Source: Linyphia triangularis (taxonomy: Eukaryota > Arthropoda > Arachnida > Araneae > Linyphiidae). From it: a stretch of 64,000 bases of DNA. This document shows, piece after piece, positions 24,618-38,197 of the stretch. Positions within the stretch are counted from its first letter, which is position 1; each line of letters begins with the position of its first letter. The position numbers and the translations under genes are program-made. The stretch is taken from positions 21,855,943 to 21,919,942 of the forward strand of contig OZ021727.1 in assembly GCA_963978545.1 (NCBI GenBank). The letters are read 5' to 3'. The notes under the pieces were generated by a model. That model was not told where the DNA came from. It made no database searches and worked only from the letters and a program-made list of their open reading frames with translations.

Positions 24618-24925
24618 AGGATCCAGTTAGTACAACAGTATTTGGCCAATGTTGGAGAGAGGGATACTGGAAGATTAGTCAATTCTGGCTGAAACTCGAA
24701 CATCATTCCGAAATGCACAGTTGTTTTTAAAAATAAGCAAGTTATAAACATCACAAAACAAATTTTATCTCTTCTTCCTTTCTTATAAATAAAATGTTTA
24801 AATTTCAAAACTGTGCATCATCTGTACATCCAGCAAACGGCGAGATCGGCCAATGACAGTATCCAACGGCCACTTTACATTGCACAACGGGAATGGCTAA
24901 TGTCAGCCAATATTGACCATGGTTG
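24618..24925 (-). repeat. Family B repeat, copy 2, reverse orientation
   Basis: Minus-strand match to 57640-57965: ACAGTATTTGGCCAATGTTG, CATCATTCCGAAATGCACAG, CATCACAAAACA, GAGATCGGCCAATGACAG and GGGAATGGCTAATGTCAG correspond to the family consensus reversed. Confidence 0.75.
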
Positions 24926-25006
24926 TTGCACTATTGAGAGAGCAAAAGAATGAACTAGAAATTTTATTATGCGCATCGTGCTCGCGAACACGACTGCACA
25001 TAAAAG

Positions 25007-25287
<281 letters not shown>

Positions 25288-25364
25288 GATCCACAGCTTT
25301 TATCGGTAGAGGGCGTTTCAAAATCGAGTAACAACTGAGCATTAACAGAAGTGACATGGAATTT

Positions 25365-25980
25365 TTTTAAGAGGACAATCTACACTAAAAATTGTAAAAT
25401 TTTCTAATTTTGTCATTATTATTTACTATAATTATAGTTTTGAATCTTTTAAATGCACCCAAAATTTTAAAACTGTATCTACGTTATTTAATAAGTTATG
25501 TGACATTTTATGCTGGATGATAGGAGTATTTTCTTAAAAAATGAAAACTTTAAATCAATTTCTTCAGTGATTTTTGTTGCTATTATAGGTTTTTTTAAAC
25601 ACAAATGCTTTTTTTCAAATTAATTGAGAGATCTTAATTTTTTAGAGAATCTTGTAAAATGTGTCTATTTTAAAAAATGGCATTCTAGTTAACAAAATAT
25701 TTTGTGGTTTTAATGTTTTTAACATTAAAGTAAAGTTATTGCAGATTTAAAAAAAAAAAAAATTTGTTTTCGGTTATTATGAATTAATACTAAAAATTTA
25801 ATTAATTACTACGAGTTTACCATATTTTAATGCCAATTCTTACACAATATAGTTTCAAGAATATTTTATAAGAAATTGCAGAAAAAAATTTAGTATTTAA
25901 GAAAGCCTTAGCATTTTAAAAAATGTGTAAAAAATTTAAAAATTTTTAATTTGAAAAATATGGAAAAGAATTATTATTAT

Positions 25981-26018
<38 letters not shown>

Positions 26019-26090
26019 GACATATCGTTCTTTCATACAAATTCAAATAAGGAACATCTATATATTTATTTAGAAATACAATAATAAAAG
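25365..26090 (+). repeat. Family C repeat, copy 1
   Basis: About 700 bp that aligns along its length with 34285-34885: TATAATTATAGTTTTGAATC, AAAATTTTAAAACTGTA, TATCGTTCTTTCATACAAAT, AAATACAATAATAAAA. A 33-base poly-T (25983-26015) interrupts it. No coding frame. Confidence 0.75.
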
Positions 26091-26261
26091 AAAAGTTTAG
26101 ATGGTAGAGTGTACTTTTAATATCAAAGTCTAATATTTACTAAAAGGCTACATAATTAAACTAATGTTGTTATGCTACTTTCTGGAACTTGTTGAAAAAG
26201 CAATATTCTTATAACTTTATACACTGGTCGCTGAGATTACGGGAAGTAATTTATAATAATA

Positions 26262-26660
26262 TAATCCATAAAAAAGTTTTTAATATAAATCTTTTATATG
26301 CATAGAAGATCTTTTATATTCATTAACAAAGCCCCGTTTCTGTTGTCAGCTTGTGCTTGATCTTGACATCTAATTTTAAATATTAAAAGCATCCCTCTCA
26401 GCAAACTATACGATACACTACTTTTCAAAATTTATTCATTAAAAATTAATGTGCATTTATGCACTCACATCCAAATATCTTTTATTTATTCTGATTAAAA
26501 CAATTTTATTATTTATTTATTAAAACAATTTCAGCAAAAGGAAAGAGTTTATTCAATGATCGGTTGAATGCTATTTCAGCGAGATATTTCAGTGGAAAGT
26601 TAGCTTATTAGTATTCCGTAAAAGCTACCTTTTAGTGACAGTGACAGTTGCTAAAAACTT
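26262..26660 (+). repeat. Family A repeat, copy 4, right-truncated
   Basis: AAAGTTTTTAATATAAATCT, CCCCGTTTCTGTTGTCAGCT, CACTCACATCCAAATATC and TTATTCTGATTAAAACAATT are present; it stops in the GTGACAGTGACAG segment before the second internal block. Confidence 0.85.
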
Positions 26661-26964
26661 CATTCCCAACCATCCGAAAAGGATAAAGTTAACTTTAATT
26701 TTAATCCTTAGATTACCTGTTTTCAAGTTGGTGGTGACACTTTAAAGTCAGGGAGAGTTTTTTTTTTTCACTTATAATTTTTCTTTAGCTTAAACAGTAT
26801 GAATACCCTATTTTATAAGGAAATAATAATTTTAAACTGGTTCAAGCCAGTTCTGAAATAGTTTAGCTCAGTTTGGGGTATGTAAATTACTTTTCTTAAC
26901 TGAATTTAAAATCGACGTCAAAATCAAATTATATAGCTTTCTATAAAAATGAAAATAGGAAAAT

Positions 26965-27470
26965 ATTCATATGAAAGTCGTATTAAAATTGTTAAGTGGT
27001 GATTTGAGTAGGTATCCTGGAATTGCTAGTTACTGAAAAGTATATGCATAAATCATATTTATATCAGGTAATTCTGAATTTTAGTAAAAGATAGCAAACT
27101 GACATATAAAAACCGCATATTTTTTTTTTTTTTTAAATTCAAAGTTATAAAAGATAAAAAGGTGAATCTGATCATGGTGGAATTACGTTACTAGTTATGG
27201 AAAAGTATATAAGTAAAAAACATATCAGATAATTCTGTATTTGGGTAGAAGAAAGCAAATATAAAAGCAGATTAAGAAATTATTTGAAAATTCAAAGTAA
27301 GCATTAAAAGTCAACATGGTGATACTGATGAGTGTGAAATATAAACTATTAAAAAAAGAGTATAACACATTTATATCAGTAGGTTCTGTGTTTTTGTATT
27401 AAGACAGCCAATAGCTAGATAAAGAATTGTTAAGAAATTCAAAATTATGAAAGTTAAAATGGTTAAACTA
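26965..27470 (+). repeat. Diverged tandem array, about 155-bp unit, three copies
   Basis: Blocks AGTTATGGAAAAGTATAT, TTATATCAGGTAATTCTG, AAATTCAAAGTTATAAAAG recur at about 27030-27165, 27190-27320 and 27345-27450. Confidence 0.7.
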
Positions 27471-28341
27471 ATTCTCCTTTAAAGAAGTTTATTGTGTTAT
27501 GTTAAATATAAGAACATCCCTTTAGCGTATTATTTATTTCCAATTAACATTAAATTGTAGCTATTTCATCCACAAATTAATATAAACCGTCTATTTAATG
27601 TCTTTCCAAAATTATAAAAGTCGAATCTTGACTATTCATCTACTTTTGATCAAGAGATAAGAAAACCACCGTAACCGTTTAAATAAGAACACTAACCAAA
27701 CTAATGACTCGGAAACTATCAAAAAAGATAGTACAAATTAAATTAGCGAGAAAAATTGATAAGACGTGCTTTAGTTCAAAGCCAAAATTTTCAGCTACAT
27801 CATTTTATTCTAGCAGGGCTATGACGCTATCTACAACCACAATCAAATCCCAAGTCAGCAGACGATATTTTCAACTTTTTTTCATCGTCAGCCATTAGCA
27901 GACGATAATGGGACTCGGGGGACACAGACCACGTGTCATAGCTACACCCCAACTACTTACAAGTAAGGACTATCTGGTATTACAAAAAAATACTTTGTTA
28001 GCTGCTACTGCTTGGTATTTTATTACATGGTCTACTTAGCAACTTATCGCTCAACTGAGAAAAAGTTCAATTTTTAAGTCCCCGATGAATTATTTTTCAG
28101 TGTAAATGATCCCAAGAAAAAAAAAACTCCTTTAAAAAGGAAAAAGAAAGTGTTGAGTCATTATAGTTTCTTTTAACAAATTGTGTTTTTCACTTTAATA
28201 TAATTTCCAGAAACAAAGTGTAGTTATGTTTGTTTTTATGATTTAAGTGCTTTTTTGGGAGTTGTTTTGTTTATGGGTTCATTAGGTGAGGTTTTTTTTC
28301 TAGTCGTGTGATGTAATTTTTGTATTTTGAGTTTTGTTTAG

Positions 28342-28375
<34 letters not shown>

Positions 28376-29962
28376 TGAATAAGTTTTTATATAGGTGATA
28401 CAATATTACCTTAAAGAAAAAATTACATCATTCATTAACTAAGATAATACTAACTAAGAGAATATTAAATATAATTAAGCTAATTATATTTTAAGCAAAC
28501 ATAAAATTTCATAAATTTTAATGTTTGACTATTTATAGTACTATTCATGATCGTCTTAATATTTCTGATAGTTAGGCAATGTGCTAGAACTGAACACTTC
28601 TATTTTGGTATATTGGTAGTGCACATTTCATTTAAGATTCAATTATTTTTATTTTTGAAATTTCTTTTAAAATGGCATTTCAAACATAAAAATAATAAAC
28701 TTTCGTATGATTCAATATGATGCATACTTTTTCAAACCGAGAATAATGAATATTCATACGTTATGATGTCAAAGAAACATTGTAACTATGCTGTGACCAT
28801 AGAATTGTACTATTATAGCAGATAACCCAACTATGAATTGCATATTTAGCCCCTCTAATATCCTACTTTTAAATAGGGATGTTTCGATTACATGGTATAG
28901 TTAAATGGGCATGATATGATGTTGTTAGTGAATGTGATGTTGTCTTTTGTTAAAGAACAAAACTTATTATATTAAACATTAAAACAATTTGTTTAACAGT
29001 TTTCAATAGTTTATAAGCAACTCGTTGTCAATTCGATGTCTGAAACCAACGTTGAACTATTCATTTAAATAACAGTGTATTTTTATGTGTTTAAGATAAC
29101 TCAGAATTTAATATTCTTATGTGAGCATGTTATAGACTTGGTATGATTTTATTAATTTTTATCATTATTCCAATAGTTTGTAAAACCGAAAAAAAAAATC
29201 ACAAATCTTGAAATAACGAATTTTCTTTCTTAAGTTGTTTACGCTGTTTTATGTAAAAAAGTTCGAATTTTAAAACCATTCACTTATATTACGTTATTCA
29301 ACGCATATATTTACAATAAGCTATCCAATCTATGTATTTTCACTTACTTTACTTCATATATATATTTTTACTTAAAATATGATAGCAGACAAATGCAGGT
29401 ACCTACTATTCAGATAATAATTTTTTATAAGTTTTTATAAATTAGACATTAACCAAGAAATAAATCATAACTGATGGCAGTATGAAATTTAGAAACTGAG
29501 AGTTTTTCTTGATATTTTAAGTGTGGAAAATTTATTTCTGGATTTTAATGATTCATTTATAATTTAAATGTGTACATTCTAAATTAGGTTATGATCTAGT
29601 TATTCCAGTGTCATGAATTTTCCTTCACTATTGATTGAGAAAATGATTCAGACTTAAATGTGGGTTACATTAGATTTTCTCGTGTAACCTACAAGTAAGC
29701 AATGATAAATATGAATAACCTTAGTTCTTTGTATTTGTGGCGAATAACTCCCATGCCTTTGACTTACCAGTGGCGACCAAGTCACAGACAGTACCTTGTC
29801 AGACTGCCGTAGTTCGATCCAGTGCTATACTTCGTTTGAGCTAGTTATGTAAATTAGAGCCTGTTAACTGCCACCTATGTGATCGGCATTCAATATTTAT
29901 AGACAAGCTGTCTCTTGTAGAGTGCTAGCTGACTTGATTGTTTGTTATTTTTCTTGATACTT
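27471..29962. other. Nothing recognised apart from the poly-T at 28344
   Basis: A B-box-like AGTTCGATCC at 29812 hints at a very old tRNA-derived piece, but no A-box, body or tail supports it. Confidence 0.4.
28344..28374 (+). repeat. Poly-T tract
   Basis: 31 T; flanks are AT-rich and unrecognised. Confidence 0.9.
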
Positions 29963-29976
29963 CCCAGGTGGATGAT

Positions 29977-30157
29977 GCCGACCAAACGGTATAGTGGTTA
30001 CCGTGCTAGCATCTAGACCGTGAGGTTGCGGGTTCGAGTCCCATGTTAGGCATGGGTGTTTGTAAATGTATGTTGGCTTGTCTAATGACGAATGTTTCGG
30101 CGCATTATAGCCCTCGTGTTGCTGACGGCGCCAGATAATCTGAAAACAACCAACCAA
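29977..30157 (+). mobile_element. tRNA-derived SINE, copy 2
   Basis: Same family as 17018-17194, with closely similar body and B-box GGTTCGAGTCCC, and an AACC-repeat tail. Flanked by a perfect 14-bp target duplication CCCAGGTGGATGAT at 29963-29976 and 30158-30171. The tRNA acceptor stem is more decayed here than in copy 1. Confidence 0.93.
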
Positions 30158-30171
30158 CCCAGGTGGATGAT

Positions 30172-31311
30172 TTAATCTAGTCCTTTTACTTATGCTTTTA
30201 AAATAAACTAGTTACCTGCTTTTAATCTCTCTCCTTACTATACCGTAGCATACTAATCAAGTACCGAACCATACTTTTTATGTACCGATTGGCGTAACTA
30301 GTGACCCGGACTAGTAGGTACAGTTGATATATATTTAAACTACACATTTGTTAAGTCCTTTTATATAATGTGAACTTTAATGCCATCAACATGCGATTTT
30401 CTATTAGTTGTTATAGCCTAATCAATTTTAAATTAACTTTAAAAAAATTTAATATCAAAGAAATAATGTAGAAGAAAAATTAAATGTGAAGAAAATCATG
30501 TATCATCTCTAATTACAAATATATTAAATCTCCAGTACTTTTTTAGAAATTGCCATGTATCAGACCAAATAGCTATTTTTTTAAGCTTTAGAAATACTTA
30601 ACATTTCATCAACTCTTTTTAAACTTGTACAATGCTACGTGATTTAATATTAAGTCTATAGGTTTGTACAAATAAGAATCATAAGTCACGGGTCCAAGAG
30701 AAAAATCACTTTACCTCATTTTTTCTTAAAATTGAACTGTCTGTGTCAGCTTGTCGTCTATAAGATTAAGCCTAATGATAACCCATTATTTATTATTTTC
30801 TGTGAAAAAAAATGTCAATAAACATAAAATTTGCCCCAATGAATTTGTTAACATATTCTTTGTAAGAAATGACAGCTTTCCTTTGGATTTTTTTTTTTTT
30901 TTCCCCAAATTTGATTTCCATGAATTAAAGTTGTCAATTCTTTAGCCCCTCCAAATGTAACTATGAGTTTAATAAAATAATCCTTTATTATTTTTTTTAT
31001 TATTATTATTGTTTAAAAAAAGTTACTAAATACACTTTTTTCAAACGCATAATTTTAACTCGAAATACTAAATAAATTAAACTATTAATTAAATTTGGCA
31101 TAATACTTTTGGTTTGTTAATCAACGGATGATTTTAAAACGAAAGTTTAGTTTTACTCAATAAATTAAGTTTTTTTTTTTTTTTTTTATTAAAAACATAA
31201 TACTTTTAGTAGTATAATTTTAAGTTCTGAGAACAATTAAATCATACTTTCTTCAAGAATTATTTAAAACTTTCATATGAATATATCCAGGTATGAATAA
31301 TAACTACTTTT
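30172..31311. other. Nothing recognised
   Basis: AT-rich with short A and T runs. Confidence 0.4.
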
Positions 31312-31863
31312 TAAAATCTTTATATTAACTACTATTTTATGTGTATGTTTGTGTTTATGTTTGTCGATGGCGGGCAAATCTACGGAAGATAAATTAATAT
31401 CCTTGCCATCATAAAATCGAGCTGAAACTTAACAGATACGATTCGATATCGATGACAATGCATTCTATCAAATTTTGGCAACTGTCACTGCTACTAAAAG
31501 ATCGCTTTCACGGATTACTAAGAAACTCACTTGCCGTCATCCAATCGCGCTGAAATAGCATTTAACCGATCATCGAAGAAAGAATTTCCTGTTGCCAAAA
31601 TTTGTTTAATAAATGAATAATAAAATTGTTCTAATCTAAAAGATATTTGGCTATGAGTGCATAAATTCACATTCATTTATAATGAATCAATTTTGAAAAG
31701 TAGTTTACTGCATATGTCGCTGATAGAGGTGTTTTTAATATTTAATACTAGATGTCAACACCGGGCACTCGCTGGCAACAGAAATGGTGCTTTCTTAACG
31801 GTATAAAAATTGGCTACGCATATAAAGGATTTATATTAAAATCTTTGTATTTTTGTTCTATAT
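31312..31863 (-). repeat. Family A repeat, copy 5, reverse orientation
   Basis: Minus-strand copy: GGCGGGCAAATCTACGG, two blocks CTTGCCATCATAAAATCGAG and CTTGCCGTCATCCAATCGCG, CGCTGGCAACAGAAATGGTG, then GCATATAAAGGATTTATATT. Confidence 0.88.
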
Positions 31864-32507
31864 TATTATGTTTATAGAATAAATAATAGGTAATAATATT
31901 AATTCTATGCAATGAAAGGGTATATGATATCGTCATGTTTCAGTATTTAGTGAACGCACGTTACATTAAATAGATGAGTTTGACTGAGAACAATGCCTAC
32001 TTAAACAAATACTAATTATCCTTTTGTGAAATCATAATCATGTATTGGTGTCCTCCATTTGCAACGAGACGCTTTTACTATTTCCAAGTAAATATTTATC
32101 TGTCAACGAAACACATCTGCATTTTATCGCAAACCGAGCCGTGTATGTTTGATTTAGAAAATGAATTTTTCAGTTTTATGCAGATGATAAACATAGCAAA
32201 TATTTACTACTAATACTATGCAATTTAGTTGAAATATAAGAACAATTCCGATTTGTCTATAACTCACAGTTATTCTTCGTTATCCTCTTATGTTTACTTT
32301 GAACAACTGAAATCTTTTTTGAATATGAGACGCTTGCAATTCTGGTAAAGTTTTATTTTAAAATAAATCTTTATGCATTCTGTACTAAGTTGATTGGTAT
32401 TTGGATTGCATGGTAAAAGGCAGATGCACTGTAGATTTTCTCTTGAGTTTCGCCAGCATATAAATTCATGGATTTGTAAAGTCGTGACTGAATATTCCAA
32501 AAAGTAT

Positions 32508-33026
32508 TGTTACACAAATTTTCTGTATATAATTGTAAATAGTGACATATTTATTTCAAAGTTCTATTTCATCTTGTTCTATTCAGTATATAATTGTAAA
32601 TAGTGACGTATTTCTTTTAAAGTTCTATTTTATTATAATTTATTAGTTAACAGCAATAATACAGGTTAGAAAAATGTGACAACTTCAAAATCACTGGGGA
32701 AATTTCGAGGCATTTCCATCATGTGATAGGTTAACTGGATTTTCTTAGAAAGTTTTACCGCGAGGGTATAGAAACGCAACGGATGGAATCCTGAGAGATC
32801 AGTCGAATGTGGAACACTGTTCGCAGAGCATCGGATATTTTGTTTACTTTCGGTGTGCCTGAATTATCGCTGTGTTTGAAGTTGTACGTACCGAAGTTTG
32901 TATAGAAGCTTGATAGCAATCGTTCTGTTGTTCGGAGAAGTTTTGAGAGCATGCGAAAAAAGAAAAAATTATAGTTTTTATTTTGTAAAAACTACGTCAT
33001 CATTTCGTGTGAGAAAATTTCGTAAA
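32508..33026 (+). repeat. Solo LTR, family L1, copy 2, with 5-bp target duplication
   Basis: Starts TGTTACACAAAT and ends near CGTAAA (GTAACA with one base lost). A perfect 5-bp duplication AGTAT flanks it at 32503-32507 and 33027-33031, the hallmark of LTR-retrotransposon insertion. An internal 66-bp tandem duplication (about 32524-32655) repeats the segment GTATATAATTGTAAATAGTG. No internal coding region flanks it. Confidence 0.85.
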
Positions 33027-33084
33027 AGTATTATCACTATAATCTGATTTGATGACGTATTCGGCAATAAATTTAACTTTTTTT

Positions 33085-33375
33085 GTACACTCAGTTCTGA
33101 ATTTGACATTTTTTATTTACTAAATTTTATGTTTATAGATTTTTATTTAGGGCAAAATTAAATTTGTCAATTTTTATTAAAGCAATTTGAAGTTTGAATA
33201 TTTTTATTGACGCAATTTGATATTTGACAATTTTTATTTGCCCAACTTTAAATTTAGAAATTTTTATCAACGCAATTTAAAATTTGGCTACTTTTATGTA
33301 CTCAATTAGAAATTCGGCATTTTTTTCTTTTTTTTACTTAATCTTAAATTGGCAATTTTTATTTATGATTTATTT
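33085..33375 (+). repeat. Degenerate minisatellite, about 32-36 bp unit
   Basis: Roughly eight units of the form ATTTTTATTRACGCAATTTG followed by AATTTGACA, for example at 33175, 33210, 33260 and 33295. Confidence 0.75.
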
Positions 33376-34284
33376 GGAAACTAATGATATTTTAATTTAT
33401 TTGGAGATTTATTTTAATTTATCGTTAATCAATAGTTGGAATCAGGAATTAAAATTACATTGATTGTATGATCTCTTTCCAACAAAGAACCTAATTACTC
33501 GAAGCATACTCTTTCAGTTCTGTTGGATTCCATTTTGAAATTACGAATCATTTATAACTCCCTTTAATAATAAGAGTTTATAACCCCACAGTTATGAAAC
33601 ATAAATTAATTTATGACTTTCCAAACAAACTTACTCATACATACACCAAACCATCACTTAATTTCTAGCTACACTTAACAAGGAATAAACATACCACTAA
33701 CAAAAAAAAAATTAACGTTTTACGACTTTTTTCGGGACAGGCAATATCATAACTTCAAACTAAAAACCAGAGTCTAAATCATTATCAACACTATAACTAG
33801 CATAATTATCTCCGAATTTTTATCAGAAGAGAAATGTCGTCTTCGATAACAAAACGTTGCCATTCCTATTTATCATAATTAATATTTACGTGCAGACGAT
33901 ATGGAATAGGACTATTGATTACGGAAATGGTTATTTTGCTAGCAATGGTATTCTAAATAGAGAGGATTCTTTTCCCAACAGAGATCGACTATATTAAAGC
34001 AAAGTCGTTATATTTGGCCATTGATGCAAATTAGTGAGTGTCATTACGGTTATGTTATGTCATTTTCAACTCTTTTGCCGAAGCGTGACTAATGGAATAA
34101 TGATGAATATTTATGATGGACATTACTAGTTTCTCATGTACACTACTTTTCTGATATTGAGTTTAAAATTATGCAAGTTGAAATTTTTTTTAAAGTTCCA
34201 AACTATTCCAATTGTATAAATGCTCCTCTATGGTAAAATATTACAAGTGGAATTTTTTACGTTGTATTAAAAACTAAAATTAAG
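33376..34284. other. Nothing recognised
   Basis: 33840-34100 is a little less AT-rich and unique in the window; no exon signature. Confidence 0.4.
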
Positions 34285-34885
34285 AGGACACTCGACCCTA
34301 CTAATAAAAAAAAAAAATTCGATTTTTTTTATTTGCTATAATTATAGTTTGGAATCTTCTAAAATACACATGCAAAATTTTAAAACTGTAACTGCGTTTT
34401 CTAATGAGTTATTTGAAATTTTATGCCGAATAGGATACAATTATACACAGATAGGATGATGTTCCTAAGAAATAAAAACTTTAAATTGATTTTTCTCACT
34501 ATTTGTTTTCTGTTGATATTTAGTTTTTTGAAACACTAAGACTTTTTTTTTCCTTCTAATAAATGGAGAAATCTTAAATTTTTAGGGCATGTTATAAAAT
34601 CAGATAAATATAAATGTTTTCTTTATTATGAATAAACATTTATACTATAACTAATTACTATGAGTAATTCAGATTTAAATGTCAATTCTTATTTAATGTA
34701 GTTCAAAGAATTCTTTAGAAAAAATAGTGTGAAAAAATTTTAGTATTTAAAAAATGTGTAAAAAAATATGAAATTTTAAATTTTTTTAAAAATAAAAAAG
34801 ATTTTTTTTTAACTATCGTTCTTTCATATAAATTCAAATAAGAAGCATCTATTTTTTTATTTAAAAATACAATAATAAAAAATGG
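34285..34885 (+). repeat. Family C repeat, copy 2
   Basis: Same order of blocks as 25365-26090: TATAATTATAGTTTGGAATC, AAAATTTTAAAACTGTA, TATCGTTCTTTCATATAAAT, AAATACAATAATAAAA. Both copies begin close to TTAAGAGGACA. Confidence 0.75.
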
Positions 34886-35024
34886 TTAATTGTCTACTTA
34901 AGCTTTTGAAATGTATTGTTTTGTACTCAGTGATATCAACTGTTTGTGCAGATTAATTTGTTGCTGCTTTAACTCTTATCGCGACTTAAAGACAGAAAAT
35001 ATGGGATTTCTGTCTATTCCTGTA

Positions 35025-35290
35025 TATATTCTGTTATTTCCTATAAGATATAGGAAATATACTGGAAATTTTAAAATATTGATGCAAAGTTTTAAAATTG
35101 AAAAGTGGTATTCTAAAAATGAAGGAATAAATATGTTTTGTGATGTTTTTTATATGTTTTTTTTTCCTTAAACAATTGCGCATTTTGGAATGATGCTCCA
35201 GCATACTTTGACCAATCTCCCCAAAAAACCCAGTTTTTAACATTCGCCCATACCTCTGTGGTACCTGGGTAGTTTTCATTAAAACACGCA
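35025..35290 (+). repeat. Family B repeat, copy 3
   Basis: AATATACTGGAAATTTTAAA, AATATGTTTTGTGATG, TTGGAATGATGCTCCAGCAT and GGTACCTGGGTAGTTTTC match the family in order; the left end is missing. Confidence 0.8.
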
Positions 35291-35640
35291 TAATATACTA
35301 ACTTAGAGCAATTCTATCGCTGATAGGATATATTATCGCACTGTTAAATACGATTAGGACAATGTATACCTCAAAATGAATTGAATCGAAATTTTTATAA
35401 ATGCTAATTTATTACTTGATAAGAAAAGTAAGAACTATTTTGCACTAAGACATAAATACAGATGCACTTGCTGTAAATTTAATATATATATATCGATCGA
35501 CACTTCAGTGATGCCAAATTTGAAATTTGATAGTGTTCTCAAGTTTCTTTAATCATATTTTCATTCCCTATTATTTAAGAGCAATGAAAACAGAAGAACT
35601 CATTTAAATATTGAGCTTACTTACAAATAGGGAATAATAT

Positions 35641-35866
35641 TGTTACACAAATAGTGACGTCTTCTTTGAAATTTTTATTTTATTTAATTTGTTAACAGCG
35701 ATAATACAGGTTAGAAAAGGATGGCAACATTTAAATCAATCGGGAAATTTCGTGGCTTTTCCATAACGTGAACAATTGACTGGATTTTTCGAGAGAGCTC
35801 ACACGCGCTCGTATAAAACAAACCCGTGAATCAGTCGAATTTCAGATGTTGGTTATCAAAGAAGCT
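35641..35866 (+). repeat. LTR, family L1, copy 3, 3'-truncated
   Basis: Begins TGTTACACAAATAGTGACGT and follows the family through TTAACAGCGATAATACAGGT, GGGAAATTTCG and CTCGTATAAAAC, then stops matching about 25 bases before a poly-T run at 35892. Confidence 0.8.
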
Positions 35867-35888
35867 GACAATTTTGTCAAAACCATCA

Positions 35889-35891
<3 letters not shown>

Positions 35892-35920
<29 letters not shown>
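35892..35920 (+). repeat. Poly-T tract between LTR copy 3 and family B copy 4
   Basis: 29 T at the break between two mobile-element fragments. Confidence 0.9.
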
Positions 35921-35939
35921 CTCCCTTCTCTTATGAAAA

Positions 35940-36085
35940 TCTACTTCAATTTTAAACTCAGCATCAACATTTGAAAACTTCTTGTATATTTTAGCCAGTA
36001 CTGGGCGAGATCAGCCAAGATGCCGTAGCAACCTCCAGTCTACAACAGAATAGATCGGGATGATTGGTCAGTGTTGAGCAATATA
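35940..36085 (-). repeat. Family B repeat, copy 4, partial, reverse orientation
   Basis: CAATTTTAAACTCAGCATCA, TTTTAGCCAGTACTGGGCGA and GATCAGCCAAGATGCCGTAG correspond to the reversed left half of the family. Confidence 0.65.
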
Positions 36086-37117
36086 AGTGAGCGTATTTGT
36101 GCTATTTGGGATTTTAGGATTATTTCATGCTTATTTGTAATCAATTAGAGAGTTACAAGTATCGTCTATGGATTTATAATCAGTTTATGTAAATTATTAA
36201 CAAGAGACCAACATTTTTATCAAAGTCACAGATTTATATACCGTCAAGAGGAATACAGCAACGCTGGTCCACGCAGATAGTTTCTTATAAGAAAATTCAT
36301 TTAATTACGTCCACATGAACGAAACCTCTAAATTAAAATTTAACACTTTAAAGAAAAATTATAAAAGTTATTACGAAATTTAATTTAACAAACTTTTTCC
36401 AATTCCAATTCACAAAGAATTGAGAGATATAACTCAGCAAAGTTCTTCATTAAAGTTTACGACTTTCTGTGCAACAGTTTCGAGATTGAAAAAGAGAAAT
36501 ACCACGCCTTTAGCCCCTCCCATAACACGTAACGTTTCATATCCGAAGAGTTATGAACCAATCACTTTTGAGTGACGTCACTGTTACTGAAGTCATATGA
36601 GATTGAATCACATTCGTGTTTGTTGCCAACTTCATTAAAACTTTGAAACAACTGACGCTTGAAGGAAAACCCTGCGCCTTTAAAAATGAAAGTTTGGAAT
36701 TTATGTTTTGGCATCGATGGTAGTTTCACTTCAAAATTGAAGAAATCATTTTCCGGAGAAAAGTTGAAAGAAAGTTGCAAAAGTTTCAAACTAAAGATTT
36801 TTTTTTTTTTTTTTTGTCAATAAAGGACGATAAACAAAATCTTTATTTTGAGTTTCTGCCAAGACAAAGTAATATTAATACACTTTACTAAATGCATTGA
36901 AAATGAAATAATAATAATAATAATAATAATAAATCGTAATTGAGCTTATTATAAAAAAAATGTATTATTTTTCTTATGTACCATTTAATACTGAATTTAT
37001 TAACAAATATCATGTTTATATAGAGGTAACCGAACTAAAAAATTATTTATTAAAATAGAATGTAAAATAGATGTCACTACAATCAAATCTATAATGCGAT
37101 ACATAGAGAAATAAAAA
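36086..37117. other. Nothing recognised
   Basis: Contains an 18-T run at 36798 and a short (ATA)n at 36907-36931. Confidence 0.4.
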
Positions 37118-37537
37118 AGTTTAGTTACCTAATGATTTTATTCATTGGCAAAAAACATAGTATCAAATAAATAATAACCCACTTAGTCTAAAAAATACTC
37201 CAGCAGTTCTTTAAAATCCAGGAAATGACTACAAAATAATAATATTTTTATTCACAGTTTTATTAACTCTTAAACCAAGCTTTTAGTCACAAAAATGAAT
37301 TAAAGTACTTTAATTTTGCATTTCCTGACCATTGATCAACCAGAAGCCTTCAAACAAAGAATATTTCTTCATTTAACACCCAATTTACTCATACAAGAAG
37401 AAAACATTTCTCAAAACTTTAGTTATCCAATGATTTTATTCGTTAGCAGAAAAAATAATAACCCAGTAAGTCTTACAGGTACACTTTGTGTTCTCCAAAA
37501 TCCGCAAAACAACTACAAAATCATAATATTTTTATTC

Positions 37538-37548
<11 letters not shown>

Positions 37549-37588
<40 letters not shown>
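37549..37588 (+). repeat. Poly-A tract, about 40 bp
   Basis: Uninterrupted A run inside the second unit of the 300-bp array. Confidence 0.95.
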
Positions 37589-37590
<2 letters not shown>

Positions 37591-38197
37591 CTTTCTCCAA
37601 ACTATTAGTCATAAAGACTTTATTTTTGTATTTCTTGAACATTAACAACTTGAAACCTTCGAACAAAGTATATTTTTTCATTTAAGGTCCAATTTACTAA
37701 CACAAGAATACATTTATCAAAACTTTAGTTACCCAATGTTTTTATTTATTTAAAAAAAAAAAAACTCAACTTGCACGCACACCAGGGGATTTTCTTAAAA
37801 TCTATGAAATGACTATATATAACGACTATAAATGATAACTTTCAAGTTCCCACTTTTAATGACTCTCATCCACCCAAACCTAAAGAGAACCCTATATTAT
37901 ATAAACATTCATCAACCTGAACCCTTCGAACAAAGTATATTTCTTCACTTAACATCCAATTGATTAGTACAAGAAGAATACGTTTTACAAAAATTTAGTT
38001 ATCTGATGATTTTATACATTAGCAAAAAACTTAATAATAATATACCCGTGAGTCTAATATGTACAGTAGATATCCTCCAAAATTCACGAAAAGACTACAA
38101 AATTGTAATATTTTGATTCACACTTTTACTCACACCAAAGTGTTAGTCTCAAAAATAAACTAAAGAACTTTAGTTTTACATTTCCTGAACTTAACCT

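Noticed and set aside
29748..29960. Possible third SINE just upstream of copy 2
   Set aside because: Only an AGTTCGATCC B-box-like word; no A-box, body or tail match to the other SINEs.
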